Shown one piece after another: positions 8,861 through 16,672 of a stretch of DNA of 64,000 bases. Location: positions 310,001 to 374,000 of the forward strand of contig NZ_JAHFZZ010000005.1 in the NCBI RefSeq assembly GCF_018603905.1, given 5' to 3'. The stretch comes from Nonomuraea sp. NEAU-A123. Its GTDB lineage: Bacteria > Actinomycetota > Actinomycetes > Streptosporangiales > Streptosporangiaceae. The notes below the pieces were generated by a model that had not been told where the DNA came from, did not search any database, and worked only from the letters and a program-made list of their open reading frames with translations. Each line of letters opens with the position of its first letter. Position 1 is the stretch's first letter. Position numbers and translations under genes: made by a program.

Positions 8861-9777
8861 GCGGACACCTCGGCACGCAGCTCCGTGAGGTGGGTGACGG
8901 GGAGGCCACGGGCCGCGCCTTCGGCGATCCAGCCGTCCAGCATCAGGCGCGTCTGCGCGCTCACCTTGGTGAAGTGCGTCTCGAGGTAGAGCGGCAGGTC
9001 GAAGGGCACGAGCAGCGGCAGCGCGCGCAGGGCCGAGAACACGGCCCAGGCCGGGATGACGAGCGGGGCCCGCCTGCCGTGCCCGGCCGCGGCGATCGCG
9101 ACGGCCTCACGGCTCGCCTGTGCCGCGCGCGCGTACCGGGTGGCCGCGATCGACCAGCCCGCGTTCTCCAGCGTGGCGATGTACGGCATCATCCGGGCGG
9201 CGGTGATGTCACTCGCCCCCGCCCGCCGGGTGCGTCTGGCGCGCGCGCCGCCCGCCCGGAGCGCGGCGATCACCTGCCGGGCGCGCGGTTCCGCCCCGAA
9301 GACACCGAGCACCGCCCCGGGCGGCGCCCAGTAGGCGATGCCGGGCTCGCATACCTGCCCGGGCATCGGCGCCTGGTAGGCGAGAAGCGTCGGCATCACC
9401 TGGACGATCTGCTCCCCCGGCCAGGTCCGGGTGAGGACCGCGTGGTCCTGCGGCGCTTGGCTGATGGTGACCACGGTCGCGCCGCCGGTCGCGGCGTGCA
9501 GCTCTCCCGTCCAGGAGCCGGGCAGCGCGGTGGAGTCCACGCACAGCCACACCATGTCCCACTCTCCGGCCACCGGCTCAGTGACCACCTGGTGCGGCGT
9601 CAGTCGCCGCTCGACGGGCCGTCCTCGCCGGCGCAGCCGGTACAGCAGCGCGCCGTCCCCGTCCGCCCAGTGCTCTCTGCCGGGCTTGACCAGGTAGCTG
9701 ACCTGGGCACCGCCGGCCGCCAGCCACATCCCGAAGACCTGCCCAAGTGCTCCCGCGCCCACCACCAGCACCTTCAC
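8857..9777 (-). CDS. Ketopantoate reductase (ApbA/PanE)-like oxidoreductase
   Basis: A 306-residue NADP-dependent reductase homologue. The N-terminal Rossmann motif is VVGAGALGQVFG (residues 5-16); the C-terminal all-helical domain follows from about residue 170. Family members reduce 2-dehydropantoate in pantothenate synthesis, but pairing with an ArsR gene and weak match to the classical catalytic region suggest another substrate. GTG start at 9777 with AGGGAGGG upstream. First gene of a two-gene operon with ArsR. Confidence 0.82.
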   Translation of the reverse strand: MKVLVVGAGALGQVFGMWLAAGGAQVSYLVKPGREHWADGDGALLYRLRRRGRPVERRLTPHQVVTEPVAGEWDMVWLCVDSTALPGSWTGELHAATGGATVVTISQAPQDHAVLTRTWPGEQIVQVMPTLLAYQAPMPGQVCEPGIAYWAPPGAVLGVFGAEPRARQVIAALRAGGARARRTRRAGASDITAARMMPYIATLENAGWSIAATRYARAAQASREAVAIAAAGHGRRAPLVIPAWAVFSALRALPLLVPFDLPLYLETHFTKVSAQTRLMLDGWIAEGAARGLPVTHLTELRAEVSA

Positions 9778-9795
9778 TCTAACTCCCTCCCTAGG

Positions 9796-9809
9796 AATAT
9801 TTAAATATT
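9796..9809. promoter_or_regulatory. AT-rich 14-base perfect palindrome, likely ArsR operator
   Basis: AATATTTAAATATT is its own reverse complement and stands out as an AT island in very GC-rich DNA. It is 19 bases upstream of the reductase GTG, where an ArsR-type repressor would block the promoter. Confidence 0.65.
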
Positions 9810-9877
9810 TCGATGGATAGAGTATCTCAGAGTGCGGCCAGAAGCTCTACCGAGCGCCGACGTTCAGGACGGCGCGG

Positions 9878-10471
9878 TCACGCGCTCTCCAGCGGGGCCA
9901 GCCAGCGGTAGCCGTGCTCGGTCTCCTCGCTGAGCCAGCCGTTCGCACTGGCCAGGCCGCGCTCGTTGATCTGCGCGTCGTGTATGCCGAAAGCCCGCTC
10001 GGGGGCGACCGCGCGGACGAAGTCGATCATCTCCGCGGTCTTCAGCCACGACCCCTGCAGCGGAACCAGCAGGGTCTCCACCGGCTCGTCCGGCACGTGC
10101 AGGGAGTCGCCGGGGTGGTAGACCGCGCCCGCCACGAGATAGCCGAGGTTCGCGCAGTCAGGCAGGCCGCCGTAGATGGTCGCATGCCGGCCGCCGTACG
10201 CCCGCACCCGGAACCCGGCCACCGCGAACTCCTCGTCGACCCGCACGGCGGTGTACGGCAACGCCAGCTCGGCCCCGGCCGGCGCGTACACCTCGATCCC
10301 GGCCCCGAGCAGCCGCAGCACGTCGGCGTGGTCGGAGTGCTCGTGCGTGACCAGCACCGCGTCCGCGCCGGTCAGCGCGGCCGGCTCGCTCCAGGTGCCG
10401 GGGTCGATGACCAGGACCCGGCCCTCGTGCTCCAGCCGTACGCATGCGTGGGTGTATTTCGTGATCTTCAC
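9878..10471 (-). CDS. Metallo-beta-lactamase fold hydrolase (UlaG-like)
   Basis: A 197-residue MBL-fold protein with the metal motif VTHEHSDHAD (residues 41-50), YHPGDSLHVP and GIHDAQINERG. The short form, starting ITKYTHACVRLEHEGRVLVIDPG, belongs to the group annotated as Zn-dependent hydrolases of the beta-lactamase fold, whose substrates are mostly unknown. It starts in an ATGA overlap with the upstream secreted-protein gene, so the two are co-translated, although one product is secreted and this one is cytoplasmic. Confidence 0.9.
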   Translation of the reverse strand: MKITKYTHACVRLEHEGRVLVIDPGTWSEPAALTGADAVLVTHEHSDHADVLRLLGAGIEVYAPAGAELALPYTAVRVDEEFAVAGFRVRAYGGRHATIYGGLPDCANLGYLVAGAVYHPGDSLHVPDEPVETLLVPLQGSWLKTAEMIDFVRAVAPERAFGIHDAQINERGLASANGWLSEETEHGYRWLAPLESA

Positions 10472-11271
10472 TGGTCGAACGGTCCTGGCAGGTCAGCGTA
10501 GTCGACGGCTTCGTCCGCCGGTGGCGCCACGATCTTCACCTTCGTGCCCCAGCCGGTGTAGCGGGTGTCCACGATGGTGTGCACGGTGCGCTTCACCAGC
10601 TTGTGGTCCTTGTCGGGGATGGTGTCCTTCTCCCGATGCTCAGTGATGAGGCGGACGGGCAACTGGTCCCGGTTGACGAAGAGCCTGAAAGAGACCTTGT
10701 CCACATCGGCGAAGCTGTATTCCCCGTACAGATCCCTGGCGGTCAGGATGCCCCGGTATTCACCCGGCCTCGCGATGGTGGCCTTGGCCAGCAGCTTCTT
10801 GAGTATGGCCGGGTTGAAGACGTCGACGAGCTGATCGCCTCGCTCGCCCACGTTGCCCCACCAGCTGTTGTCCTTGCCGAAACGGACCCACTTCGCCCCG
10901 GCCGGCATTTCCTTCCATTCGAAGCCGGACACGTACGTGAAGCGGCCCACCTTGATCGCTCGGGTGGGAGCCGTGCCCACGGGCTGGGCCATGCCGGGGT
11001 GGGGCTTCCACCTCGTGGTGAGGTCGTGGTTCGCCGTCCCGGACTTGACGAAGCCGATCGTGCCGGTGGTCCTGGCCACGGCGACGCCTTTGGCTCCGCT
11101 GACGGTGCTCCTGGCCGTCTCGGAGACCAGCACGCCACGCCCGACCACGAACTGCTTCTTCATGCTCTTGACCGGGTCGGTGGCGGTGGCGGAGGCGGCC
11201 TGGGCGTGGCCGCCTCCGGTGGATAAGACGGCGGCTGCCGCCAGGGCGGCGGCGACTGCGAGACGCTTCAC
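10468..11271 (-). CDS. Secreted protein, LppX/LolA-like fold suspected
   Basis: A 267-residue protein with a clear Sec signal peptide (residues 1-26, cleavage near AQAAS) and no lipobox cysteine. The mature part, with VGRFTYVSGFEWKEMP and TRYTGWGTKVKIVAPPADE, resembles the C-terminal strands of actinobacterial lipoproteins of the LppX_LprAFG type, but it would be a free secreted version. Lipid or hydrophobic ligand binding is an inference from that resemblance. ATG start with GGGAGGATCTC upstream. Coupled to the MBL-fold gene. Confidence 0.8.
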   Translation of the reverse strand: MKRLAVAAALAAAAVLSTGGGHAQAASATATDPVKSMKKQFVVGRGVLVSETARSTVSGAKGVAVARTTGTIGFVKSGTANHDLTTRWKPHPGMAQPVGTAPTRAIKVGRFTYVSGFEWKEMPAGAKWVRFGKDNSWWGNVGERGDQLVDVFNPAILKKLLAKATIARPGEYRGILTARDLYGEYSFADVDKVSFRLFVNRDQLPVRLITEHREKDTIPDKDHKLVKRTVHTIVDTRYTGWGTKVKIVAPPADEAVDYADLPGPFDQ

Positions 11272-11367
11272 GAGATCCTCCCGTTGAAAACCGATAGGTG
11301 CGACAGGAAATCCTGCCGTCGCGGCGTCACGGGGTGATCTCGGTTCTGGTCCTCTTCGGAGCGCGGA

Positions 11368-11850
11368 TCACTCGTCGTTGTCCGGGAGCGTATCCAGGAT
11401 GCGTACCATCAGGTCCGCCTGGTCGACGCCGGCCAGGGCGAGCGCGCGCGGCACGGTGCCGAGCTGGGCCCGGACGATCCCGAGCAGCAGGTGCGCCGGC
11501 CGCAGGTCCTTCTTGCGGGAGACGGACGCGAAGCCCCGTTCGAGCGCGAGCTTGGCCGATGCCCCCATCTGGGTGGGCCGTTCGGCGGCGCTGCTCGGCC
11601 GCGGCAGGGCGAAGGTGGCGAGAGACACTCCCGCCGCGCCCAGGCTGTGCTCGAACTCCTTGTCCAGCGCGTCGCGGATCGCTTGGTGATCGAGCCCGAC
11701 CGAGGTCAGGACCTGATAGGTGCCGGTCTCCCGCTCGGCGGCGATCGCCAGCAGGAGGTGGTGCGCCTCGACGCTCGTCGAGCCGTCCTGTTGGGCCTCG
11801 TGTCCGCCCTGGTCGATGATCGTGTTGATGTAGTGGTCGATGGCGGCCAT
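11368..11850 (-). CDS. Clp N-terminal (double Clp-N) domain protein
   Basis: A 160-residue protein made of two Clp-N repeats (about residues 5-75 and 85-155; TSVEAHHLLLAI and DLRPAHLLLGIVRAQ) without the AAA+ ATPase that follows in ClpC. Such proteins may act as substrate or adaptor-binding modules. It lies two bases after the small HTH gene upstream, a pair seen widely in actinomycetes. Confidence 0.9.
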   Translation of the reverse strand: MAAIDHYINTIIDQGGHEAQQDGSTSVEAHHLLLAIAAERETGTYQVLTSVGLDHQAIRDALDKEFEHSLGAAGVSLATFALPRPSSAAERPTQMGASAKLALERGFASVSRKKDLRPAHLLLGIVRAQLGTVPRALALAGVDQADLMVRILDTLPDNDE

Positions 11851-11852
11851 CG

Positions 11853-12083
11853 TCAGCGCCTCCTCAGGGTGACGCCGGCGGCGATGAGCCGCTTGGCGTG
11901 CTTCTTGTGAACGGCCTGGCGCGTCACGCCGAGCGCCTCGGCGACCTGCGGCCAGCTCCAGCCCGCGCGCATCGCCTGCTCGACGGCGTCGTCCTCCAAC
12001 TGGTCGGCCAGGCGCCGCAACGCCGCCACGGCCGCCAGCCGATCGGCGGGTTCTTGGGAAACGAGGATCTCAGCAGCGGGCAC
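11853..12083 (-). CDS. Small helix-turn-helix protein paired with Clp-N protein
   Basis: A 76-residue protein starting at GTG 12083. A single helix-turn-helix is visible at residues 42-66 (GWSWPQVAEALGVTRQAVHKKH), after an acidic helix. Co-transcribed with the Clp-N gene. A short palindrome just upstream (12094-12105) may be its own binding site. Confidence 0.88.
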   Translation of the reverse strand: MPAAEILVSQEPADRLAAVAALRRLADQLEDDAVEQAMRAGWSWPQVAEALGVTRQAVHKKHAKRLIAAGVTLRRR

Positions 12084-12093
12084 GCTAGCAACC

Positions 12094-12105
12094 TTAGTTG
12101 ACTAA
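12094..12105. promoter_or_regulatory. Palindrome upstream of HTH/Clp-N pair
   Basis: TTAGT-TG-ACTAA has perfect 5-base arms and starts 11 bases upstream of the HTH start, inside the likely promoter. An autoregulatory site is plausible. Confidence 0.5.
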
Positions 12106-12122
12106 TCCCGCGGTGGTCAACG

Positions 12123-13250
12123 TCAGGCGTGGCCGCCCACGGTGATCGGGCCGAGCGTCAGCCGCGGCTCGCCCTCCAGGATCTGTCCGGCGAGCGCCAC
12201 CTGCTCGTCGAGTTCGCGGAGCTGGGCGGGGGTGAGCTCGCGCAATGTCTCCACCGTGACGGCCAGCCGGCGGCCGGACCGCCGCTGGTGCCATACGCCC
12301 GCCACCTGCCCGTCCACGAGCAGCACCGGGAAGTTGCCCGCCTGGCCGCCGGCCAGTGCCCGCGCGGCGGCCGCGCCCGGGTACAGCAGTTCGCGCGGCC
12401 GCCCGGCCACGACATAGGCATCGAAGTACGGCAGCAGCCGCACGCCCCTCGGCGGCTCGTCCGGCACCTCGGTGTCGCCGGCCGCGACCCAGGCCGGGAT
12501 GCCGTCGAACAGCACCTGCTCGAGCTCGGCCGCCGCGAAGGCCGCGGCCGCCCACTTGACCGGCGCGCCGATCCACTTGGCGAACTGCTCTGGCGTGGCG
12601 GGACCGTACGCCCTCAGATAGGCGTCCACCAGCTCGCCGCACCCCTCGGCCGGCCGGAAACCCGCGGGCGGGGCGGTATAGGTGACCTTGCGCCCCCTCG
12701 CCGGGCCGAACACGAACGCGCCCCGATGCGCCGCCGTCGCCATGGCCTGTCGCCAGCGCGGCCACATCGTCTGGAAGGCCGGCATGACGAGGTCTCCCGC
12801 CCACGATCCCGTGACGGCGACGACCGCGTCGCTCAGCTCGTCGATCGTCAGAGTGGCTCCGGTCAGCACCTCGCGGATCGCCTCCACGACCTGGTCGGTC
12901 TGGGCGGGGGTCAGGCGTATGCCCGGGGCGTGAGCGGCGTACGAGGACGGCAGCGACGACAGGGCGCCGATCCACATCGGCAGGTCGCGGGCGGGCAGCA
13001 GGTGGACGGTGCCGCGCGGGCCGTGCGTCTTGACCAGGCTGCGCTCACCCCACAGCGCCTCGCGCACGCCGGTACGGGTGACGCCGTCGAGGCGGAGGCC
13101 GACCGACAGCTCGGCCGCCGACATCACCTGAGCATGGGCGCCGCACATGGCGGCCACGACGTCCGCCGGGGTGGCGTCCTTGGCGGGGGCGGTCAGGCCG
13201 TGCCGCTCCAAACGCCTGGCGCTGACCTGGGACCACGACATTTCCATCAT
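12123..13250 (-). CDS. Winged-helix DNA-binding protein, AlkZ/YcaQ-like
   Basis: About 375 residues with the tandem winged-helix architecture of the HTH_42 superfamily, which includes DNA glycosylases that unhook crosslinks or remove alkylated bases (AlkZ, YcaQ). Recognisable parts are LVKTHGPRGTVHLLPARDLP (near residue 78) and VDGQVAGVWHQRRSGRRLAV near the C-terminus. The C-terminal HQR-type context matches the catalytic neighbourhood of the family, but a glycosylase activity is inference. ATG 13250 follows GGTGAG; the frame stays open seven codons further. Downstream of and in line with a TetR gene; such glycosylases often protect producers of DNA-alkylating metabolites. Confidence 0.82.
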   Translation of the reverse strand: MMEMSWSQVSARRLERHGLTAPAKDATPADVVAAMCGAHAQVMSAAELSVGLRLDGVTRTGVREALWGERSLVKTHGPRGTVHLLPARDLPMWIGALSSLPSSYAAHAPGIRLTPAQTDQVVEAIREVLTGATLTIDELSDAVVAVTGSWAGDLVMPAFQTMWPRWRQAMATAAHRGAFVFGPARGRKVTYTAPPAGFRPAEGCGELVDAYLRAYGPATPEQFAKWIGAPVKWAAAAFAAAELEQVLFDGIPAWVAAGDTEVPDEPPRGVRLLPYFDAYVVAGRPRELLYPGAAAARALAGGQAGNFPVLLVDGQVAGVWHQRRSGRRLAVTVETLRELTPAQLRELDEQVALAGQILEGEPRLTLGPITVGGHA

Positions 13251-13269
13251 GAGACTCACCGTAGGCGGC

Positions 13270-13294
13270 AATGCGGAAGGATTCGTTCCGCATT
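13270..13294. promoter_or_regulatory. Inverted repeat between TetR stop and AlkZ-like gene
   Basis: AATGCGGAA and TTCCGCATT are perfect 9-base arms separated by 7 bases. It overlaps the TetR stop codon and lies 19 bases before the AlkZ-like ATG. It could be an operator for that gene or an intercistronic hairpin. Confidence 0.6.
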
Positions 13295-14051
13295 AGACGT
13301 GGTGGGCGCGGACGATGAGATCGGCGGCGTCGGCGGCGATGGCGTGCCGCCGTTCGGGTGGCAAGGGCAGCATGCCGTACGCCGTGTCGACGCGCGCCTC
13401 GCTGACCACCAGGTGTGAGAACTGGCGGGCCGCCCTGGCCGGGTCCGGCACCCGCAGCCTGCCGTCGCGGTCGCACTCGCGCAGATAGTCCGCCACGCCG
13501 CCGCCCAGCGACGAGGAGCTCGCCCGCCAGGTGCGCTGGAGCTCCGGATGGTGGCCCACCTCCGCGATGGTCAGCCGATGCAGCGCCGCCACCCGCGGCG
13601 ACAGCGCGATGTCCAGCGTCCACTCACCGAGCGCGGTCAGGTCCTCGCGCGGATCACCCGTGAAAACGACGCCCGCCCCCGCGGTCCCCCCGCGCCCCGC
13701 CGGCCCGCCGCCCGCTGACGCATCACGACCGGTCGGCACGCCGCCCGCCGACGTGCCCCGACCCGCGGTGCCGCCGCCCGCCGACGTGCCGCGGGTCGCC
13801 GGGCCTCCTGCCGCCGACGCGCTACGGCCTGGCGCGCCTGCGACCGCCGACCTGGCCTCCTGGATGGCGGCGAGGAAGAGCTGTTCCTTGTCGCCGAAGT
13901 GGCCGTAGACGGTCTGTTTGCCGACTCCCGCCTGCGCGGCGATCGCGTCGACGCTCGTACGGGCGTAGCCCAGGTCGGTGAATACCTGGATGGCGGCGTC
14001 GAGGATGGCCCGGCGCTTGGCCGGTGAGCGTCGCGGGCCGTGGTCGGCCAT
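13293..14051 (-). CDS. TetR family regulator with repetitive Gly/Ala/Ser-rich linker
   Basis: A 252-residue TetR regulator. The helix-turn-helix is at residues 13-58 (ILDAAIQVFTDLGYARTSVD, GVGKQTVYGHFGDKEQLF). Residues 71-127 are a low-complexity linker built of imperfect repeats such as GTSAGGGTAGR, inserted between the DNA-binding and ligand domains. The C-terminal part (EDLTALGEWTLDIALSPRV onward) matches the TetR_C group that includes AefR-like regulators. It diverges from a flavin monooxygenase gene across a perfect 19-base palindrome, its likely operator. Confidence 0.92.
   Translation of the reverse strand: MADHGPRRSPAKRRAILDAAIQVFTDLGYARTSVDAIAAQAGVGKQTVYGHFGDKEQLFLAAIQEARSAVAGAPGRSASAAGGPATRGTSAGGGTAGRGTSAGGVPTGRDASAGGGPAGRGGTAGAGVVFTGDPREDLTALGEWTLDIALSPRVAALHRLTIAEVGHHPELQRTWRASSSSLGGGVADYLRECDRDGRLRVPDPARAARQFSHLVVSEARVDTAYGMLPLPPERRHAIAADAADLIVRAHHV
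13671..13841 (-). repeat. Degenerate in-frame tandem repeat inside the TetR gene
   Basis: About 170 bases of repeated GC-rich units of roughly 30 bases that encode the Gly/Ala/Ser/Thr/Arg linker. The reading frame is preserved, so copy number could vary without breaking the gene. Confidence 0.7.
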
Positions 14052-14090
14052 GGTCTGTACCCACTCTCTCTGAATAGGGACTAGTGTACG

Positions 14091-14109
14091 AGACTAGACC
14101 GTCTAGTCT
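14091..14109. promoter_or_regulatory. TetR operator, 19-base perfect palindrome
   Basis: AGACTAGAC-C-GTCTAGTCT has 9-base arms around one central base. A further GACTAG half-site lies at 14079-14084. The palindrome sits between the divergent TetR and monooxygenase genes, ending 5 bases before the GGAGGG ribosome site of the latter. Confidence 0.82.
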
Positions 14110-14123
14110 TGTTTGGAGGGCGT

Positions 14124-15608
14124 ATGAACGCCGATGTCGTGGTGGTCGGGGCCGGACCTGTGGGTTTGCTGCTCGCCGCCGAATTACGGCTGGCCGGGGC
14201 CACGCCGCTGGTCCTGGACCGGCTCGCCGAGCCGACGAGCGAGCCGAAGGCGCGCGGGATCGGGCCGCTGGCCGCCGAGGCGCTGCGCCGCCGCGGGCTG
14301 GGGGAGGCCGTGGCGAAGTTCCACGAACAGGGGCTCGCCGACAAAGCACGCGACCACGGGAGCGAGAAGGGGCACTTCGCCCAGATCCACAAGATCGACC
14401 CCGACCTCCAGGAAGAACCCGAGCGGGCCGGCGCGCTGATCTGGCAGCCGGACCTGGAACGGATCCTCGCCGAGCACCTGGCCTCGCTCGGCGTCCCGAT
14501 CTGGCGCGAACACGAGGTGACGGCCCTGACCCAGGACGACTCCGGCGTCACCGTGACCGTGCGAACCCCGGCGGGGGAGCGGCACCTCTCCGCCGCGTAC
14601 GTGGCCGGCTGCGACGGCGGCCGATCGACGGTGCGGAAGCTGGCCCGGTTCGACTTTCCTGGCACCGCCCCCACGAGTGTCGTCCGGCGGCTGAGGGGCG
14701 ACATCTCCGGGATGGAGCGGCTGCCCGAGTCCGGCTGGCAGCCGACGGGGATGCTGATGTGCGCGCCCGGCATGGTGGCGACGGTCGAGGTCGACGGCTT
14801 CCCCGAGGACCGCGACGCGCCGCTGACCGGGGAGGAGATGCGGGACAGCCTGCTCAGGGTGACGGGCGTCGAGGTCGAGGTGACGGCGGTCCACGACACG
14901 CTGCGCTTCACCGACGGCGCCCGCCAGGCGGCCACCTACCGGCTCGGCCGGGTCCTGCTCGCGGGCGACGCCGCCCACGTCCACTCTCCCAACGGCGGCC
15001 AGGGGCTGAACCTGGGGCTGATGGACGCGGTCAACCTGGGCTGGAAGCTCGCGGCCACGGTCGCCGGGCGCGCGCCGGACGGCCTGCTCGACACCTACAC
15101 CGCCGAACGCCACCCCGTGGGCGCCGCCGTCCTGCACAACACCCGCGCCCAGTCGGCGCTGCTGCGGCCCGGCGCGCACGCGGCGGCCATGCGCGACATC
15201 GTGTCGGACCTGCTCGACCTGCCGGAGGCCAACCGCTACTTCGGGCGGCTGCTGAACGGGCTCGGCACCCGCTACGACCTCCCCTACCCCGCCAGCCACC
15301 CCCTGGCCGGCCGCCCCTGCCCCGACCTGCGGCTCACACTGTCGTCCGGCACCAGGCGGACCCTCGCGGACCTCGCCGCGTCCGGCCGGCCGCTGCTCGT
15401 CCACGCCGCCTCGCGGCCCGAGGTGGCGGAGGCGGCGGCGGCCTGGCGGGGCTCGCTGGACATCGCCGAAGCCACCGTCGAGGACCGTGACGACCTGTCG
15501 GCCGCCTTCATCCGCCCCGACGGCACGGTCGCCTGGGCATCCACCCCCGGCCCGGCCGACACCACCACCCTGACTGCGGCCCTCCACGCGTGGCTGTCAC
15601 CCGCGTGA
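14124..15608 (+). CDS. FAD-dependent aromatic monooxygenase (PheA/TetX group)
   Basis: A 494-residue class A flavoprotein hydroxylase. The dinucleotide motif VVVGAGPVGLLLAAELRLAG is at the N-terminus, AGCDGGRSTVRK in the middle and VLLAGDAAHVHSPNGGQG in the FAD-binding GD motif near residue 280; a thioredoxin-like C-terminal region follows. Family members hydroxylate phenols or polyketide-type aromatics, or inactivate drugs such as rifampicin or tetracycline. ATG 14124 follows GGAGGG. Divergent from the TetR gene and preceded by its operator, so substrate-induced expression is likely. Confidence 0.92.
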   Translation: MNADVVVVGAGPVGLLLAAELRLAGATPLVLDRLAEPTSEPKARGIGPLAAEALRRRGLGEAVAKFHEQGLADKARDHGSEKGHFAQIHKIDPDLQEEPERAGALIWQPDLERILAEHLASLGVPIWREHEVTALTQDDSGVTVTVRTPAGERHLSAAYVAGCDGGRSTVRKLARFDFPGTAPTSVVRRLRGDISGMERLPESGWQPTGMLMCAPGMVATVEVDGFPEDRDAPLTGEEMRDSLLRVTGVEVEVTAVHDTLRFTDGARQAATYRLGRVLLAGDAAHVHSPNGGQGLNLGLMDAVNLGWKLAATVAGRAPDGLLDTYTAERHPVGAAVLHNTRAQSALLRPGAHAAAMRDIVSDLLDLPEANRYFGRLLNGLGTRYDLPYPASHPLAGRPCPDLRLTLSSGTRRTLADLAASGRPLLVHAASRPEVAEAAAAWRGSLDIAEATVEDRDDLSAAFIRPDGTVAWASTPGPADTTTLTAALHAWLSPA

Positions 15609-15674
15609 CGCCCTAAGGGCGCAAGTCCGGACGGCGTCCCGCACGAGCCGTGGGCGCGCTGGGACAATCGAGCG

Positions 15675-16589
15675 ATGATCAGCTCTCGTCAGCTCGAATA
15701 TTTCCAGGCCGTGGCCCGGGAGCTCCATTTCACCCGGGCCGCGGAGGCGTTGCGCATCGCCCAGCCGGCGTTGTCCCAGCAGATACGTAAGCTCGAACGC
15801 CAACTCGGCCTGACCCTGTTCGAGCGGAACCGGCACCACGTACGGATCACCCCGGCCGGTCACGCGCTGCTGGAGCACGCCGACCGCATCCTGTCGGACC
15901 TGACGGCGGTGGAGGAGGAGATGCTCGGCTGGGCCGAGGGGACCCGCGGTCGGATCCGGCTGGGCACCGCCCGAGGGCTGGCCACCCAGGTCGCGCGGGT
16001 GCTGGCGGCCTTCTCCGCCGCCTACCCGGCGGTCACGGTGGAGCTGAAGGAGGAGACCACCCAGGACATGCTCGACGATCTGGACACGGGCCGGCTCGAC
16101 GCCGCGACCCTGGCCACCCGGCCCGGCTCCGGTGACACGCGGCTGGCCTGGCATCCGCTCGGCGCCGAGCCGCTGGTGCTCATCACGGGCGAAGGTACGC
16201 CCTTCGCCGGGCGGGAACGCCTGCCGGTGGCGGAGCTGGACGGGGCCGACCTGGTGCTGTACCCGCCGGGGTCGATGGTGCGCGAGATCGTCCTGTCCGC
16301 GCTGGTGGCGGCGGGCGCCAAGGCGAGGGTCAGGTTCGAGACCCGCGACTATCGCACGGCCCGCGCGCTGGCGAGCGTTGGGCTCGCCGCCGCCGTCCTG
16401 CCGCGTTCGGTGGCCGAGGAGCCCGGGATGCCGGTGGTCATCGTCCCGCTCGACCCCGAACCGTCCTGGACGCCGTCCCTGGCCTGGTCGACGGCCCGCA
16501 GTCCGGGCGCGGCGCTGGCGGCGTTCATCGCCTTCGTGGCCGAGCACCCCGAGCTCGCCGCGCTCGGTGGTGATATATCCGATATATAA
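15675..16589 (+). CDS. LysR family transcriptional regulator
   Basis: A 304-residue LysR-type regulator: helix-turn-helix in residues 1-60 (RQLEYFQAVARELHFTRAAE, AQPALSQQIRKLERQLG), effector domain from about residue 90. Its last codons (DISDI) are encoded by a palindromic AT-rich segment that also looks like a LysR box. It lies 83 bases before the decarboxylase-hydrolase fusion on the same strand and is the probable activator of that gene. Confidence 0.93.
   Translation: MISSRQLEYFQAVARELHFTRAAEALRIAQPALSQQIRKLERQLGLTLFERNRHHVRITPAGHALLEHADRILSDLTAVEEEMLGWAEGTRGRIRLGTARGLATQVARVLAAFSAAYPAVTVELKEETTQDMLDDLDTGRLDAATLATRPGSGDTRLAWHPLGAEPLVLITGEGTPFAGRERLPVAELDGADLVLYPPGSMVREIVLSALVAAGAKARVRFETRDYRTARALASVGLAAAVLPRSVAEEPGMPVVIVPLDPEPSWTPSLAWSTARSPGAALAAFIAFVAEHPELAALGGDISDI
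16573..16587. promoter_or_regulatory. LysR-type box overlapping the end of the LysR gene
   Basis: ATATATC-C-GATATAT is a perfect palindrome with 7-base arms and contains the T-N11-A pattern of LysR sites. It is embedded in the last codons of the LysR gene. A second short palindrome ATGTC-TTG-GACAT follows at 16604-16616. Both precede the fusion gene at 16673. Confidence 0.6.
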
Positions 16590-16672
16590 CTACGAGGCTG
16601 AACATGTCTTGGACATATCACCGCAGCTCCCGCAGGCTTTGAACACAAGAAGCTACCGAGAAGGGGTGTGGC

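Noticed and set aside
16573..16587. ATATATC palindrome as a terminator
   Set aside because: All-AT arms are too weak for a terminator and lie inside the LysR coding sequence; a binding site is more plausible.
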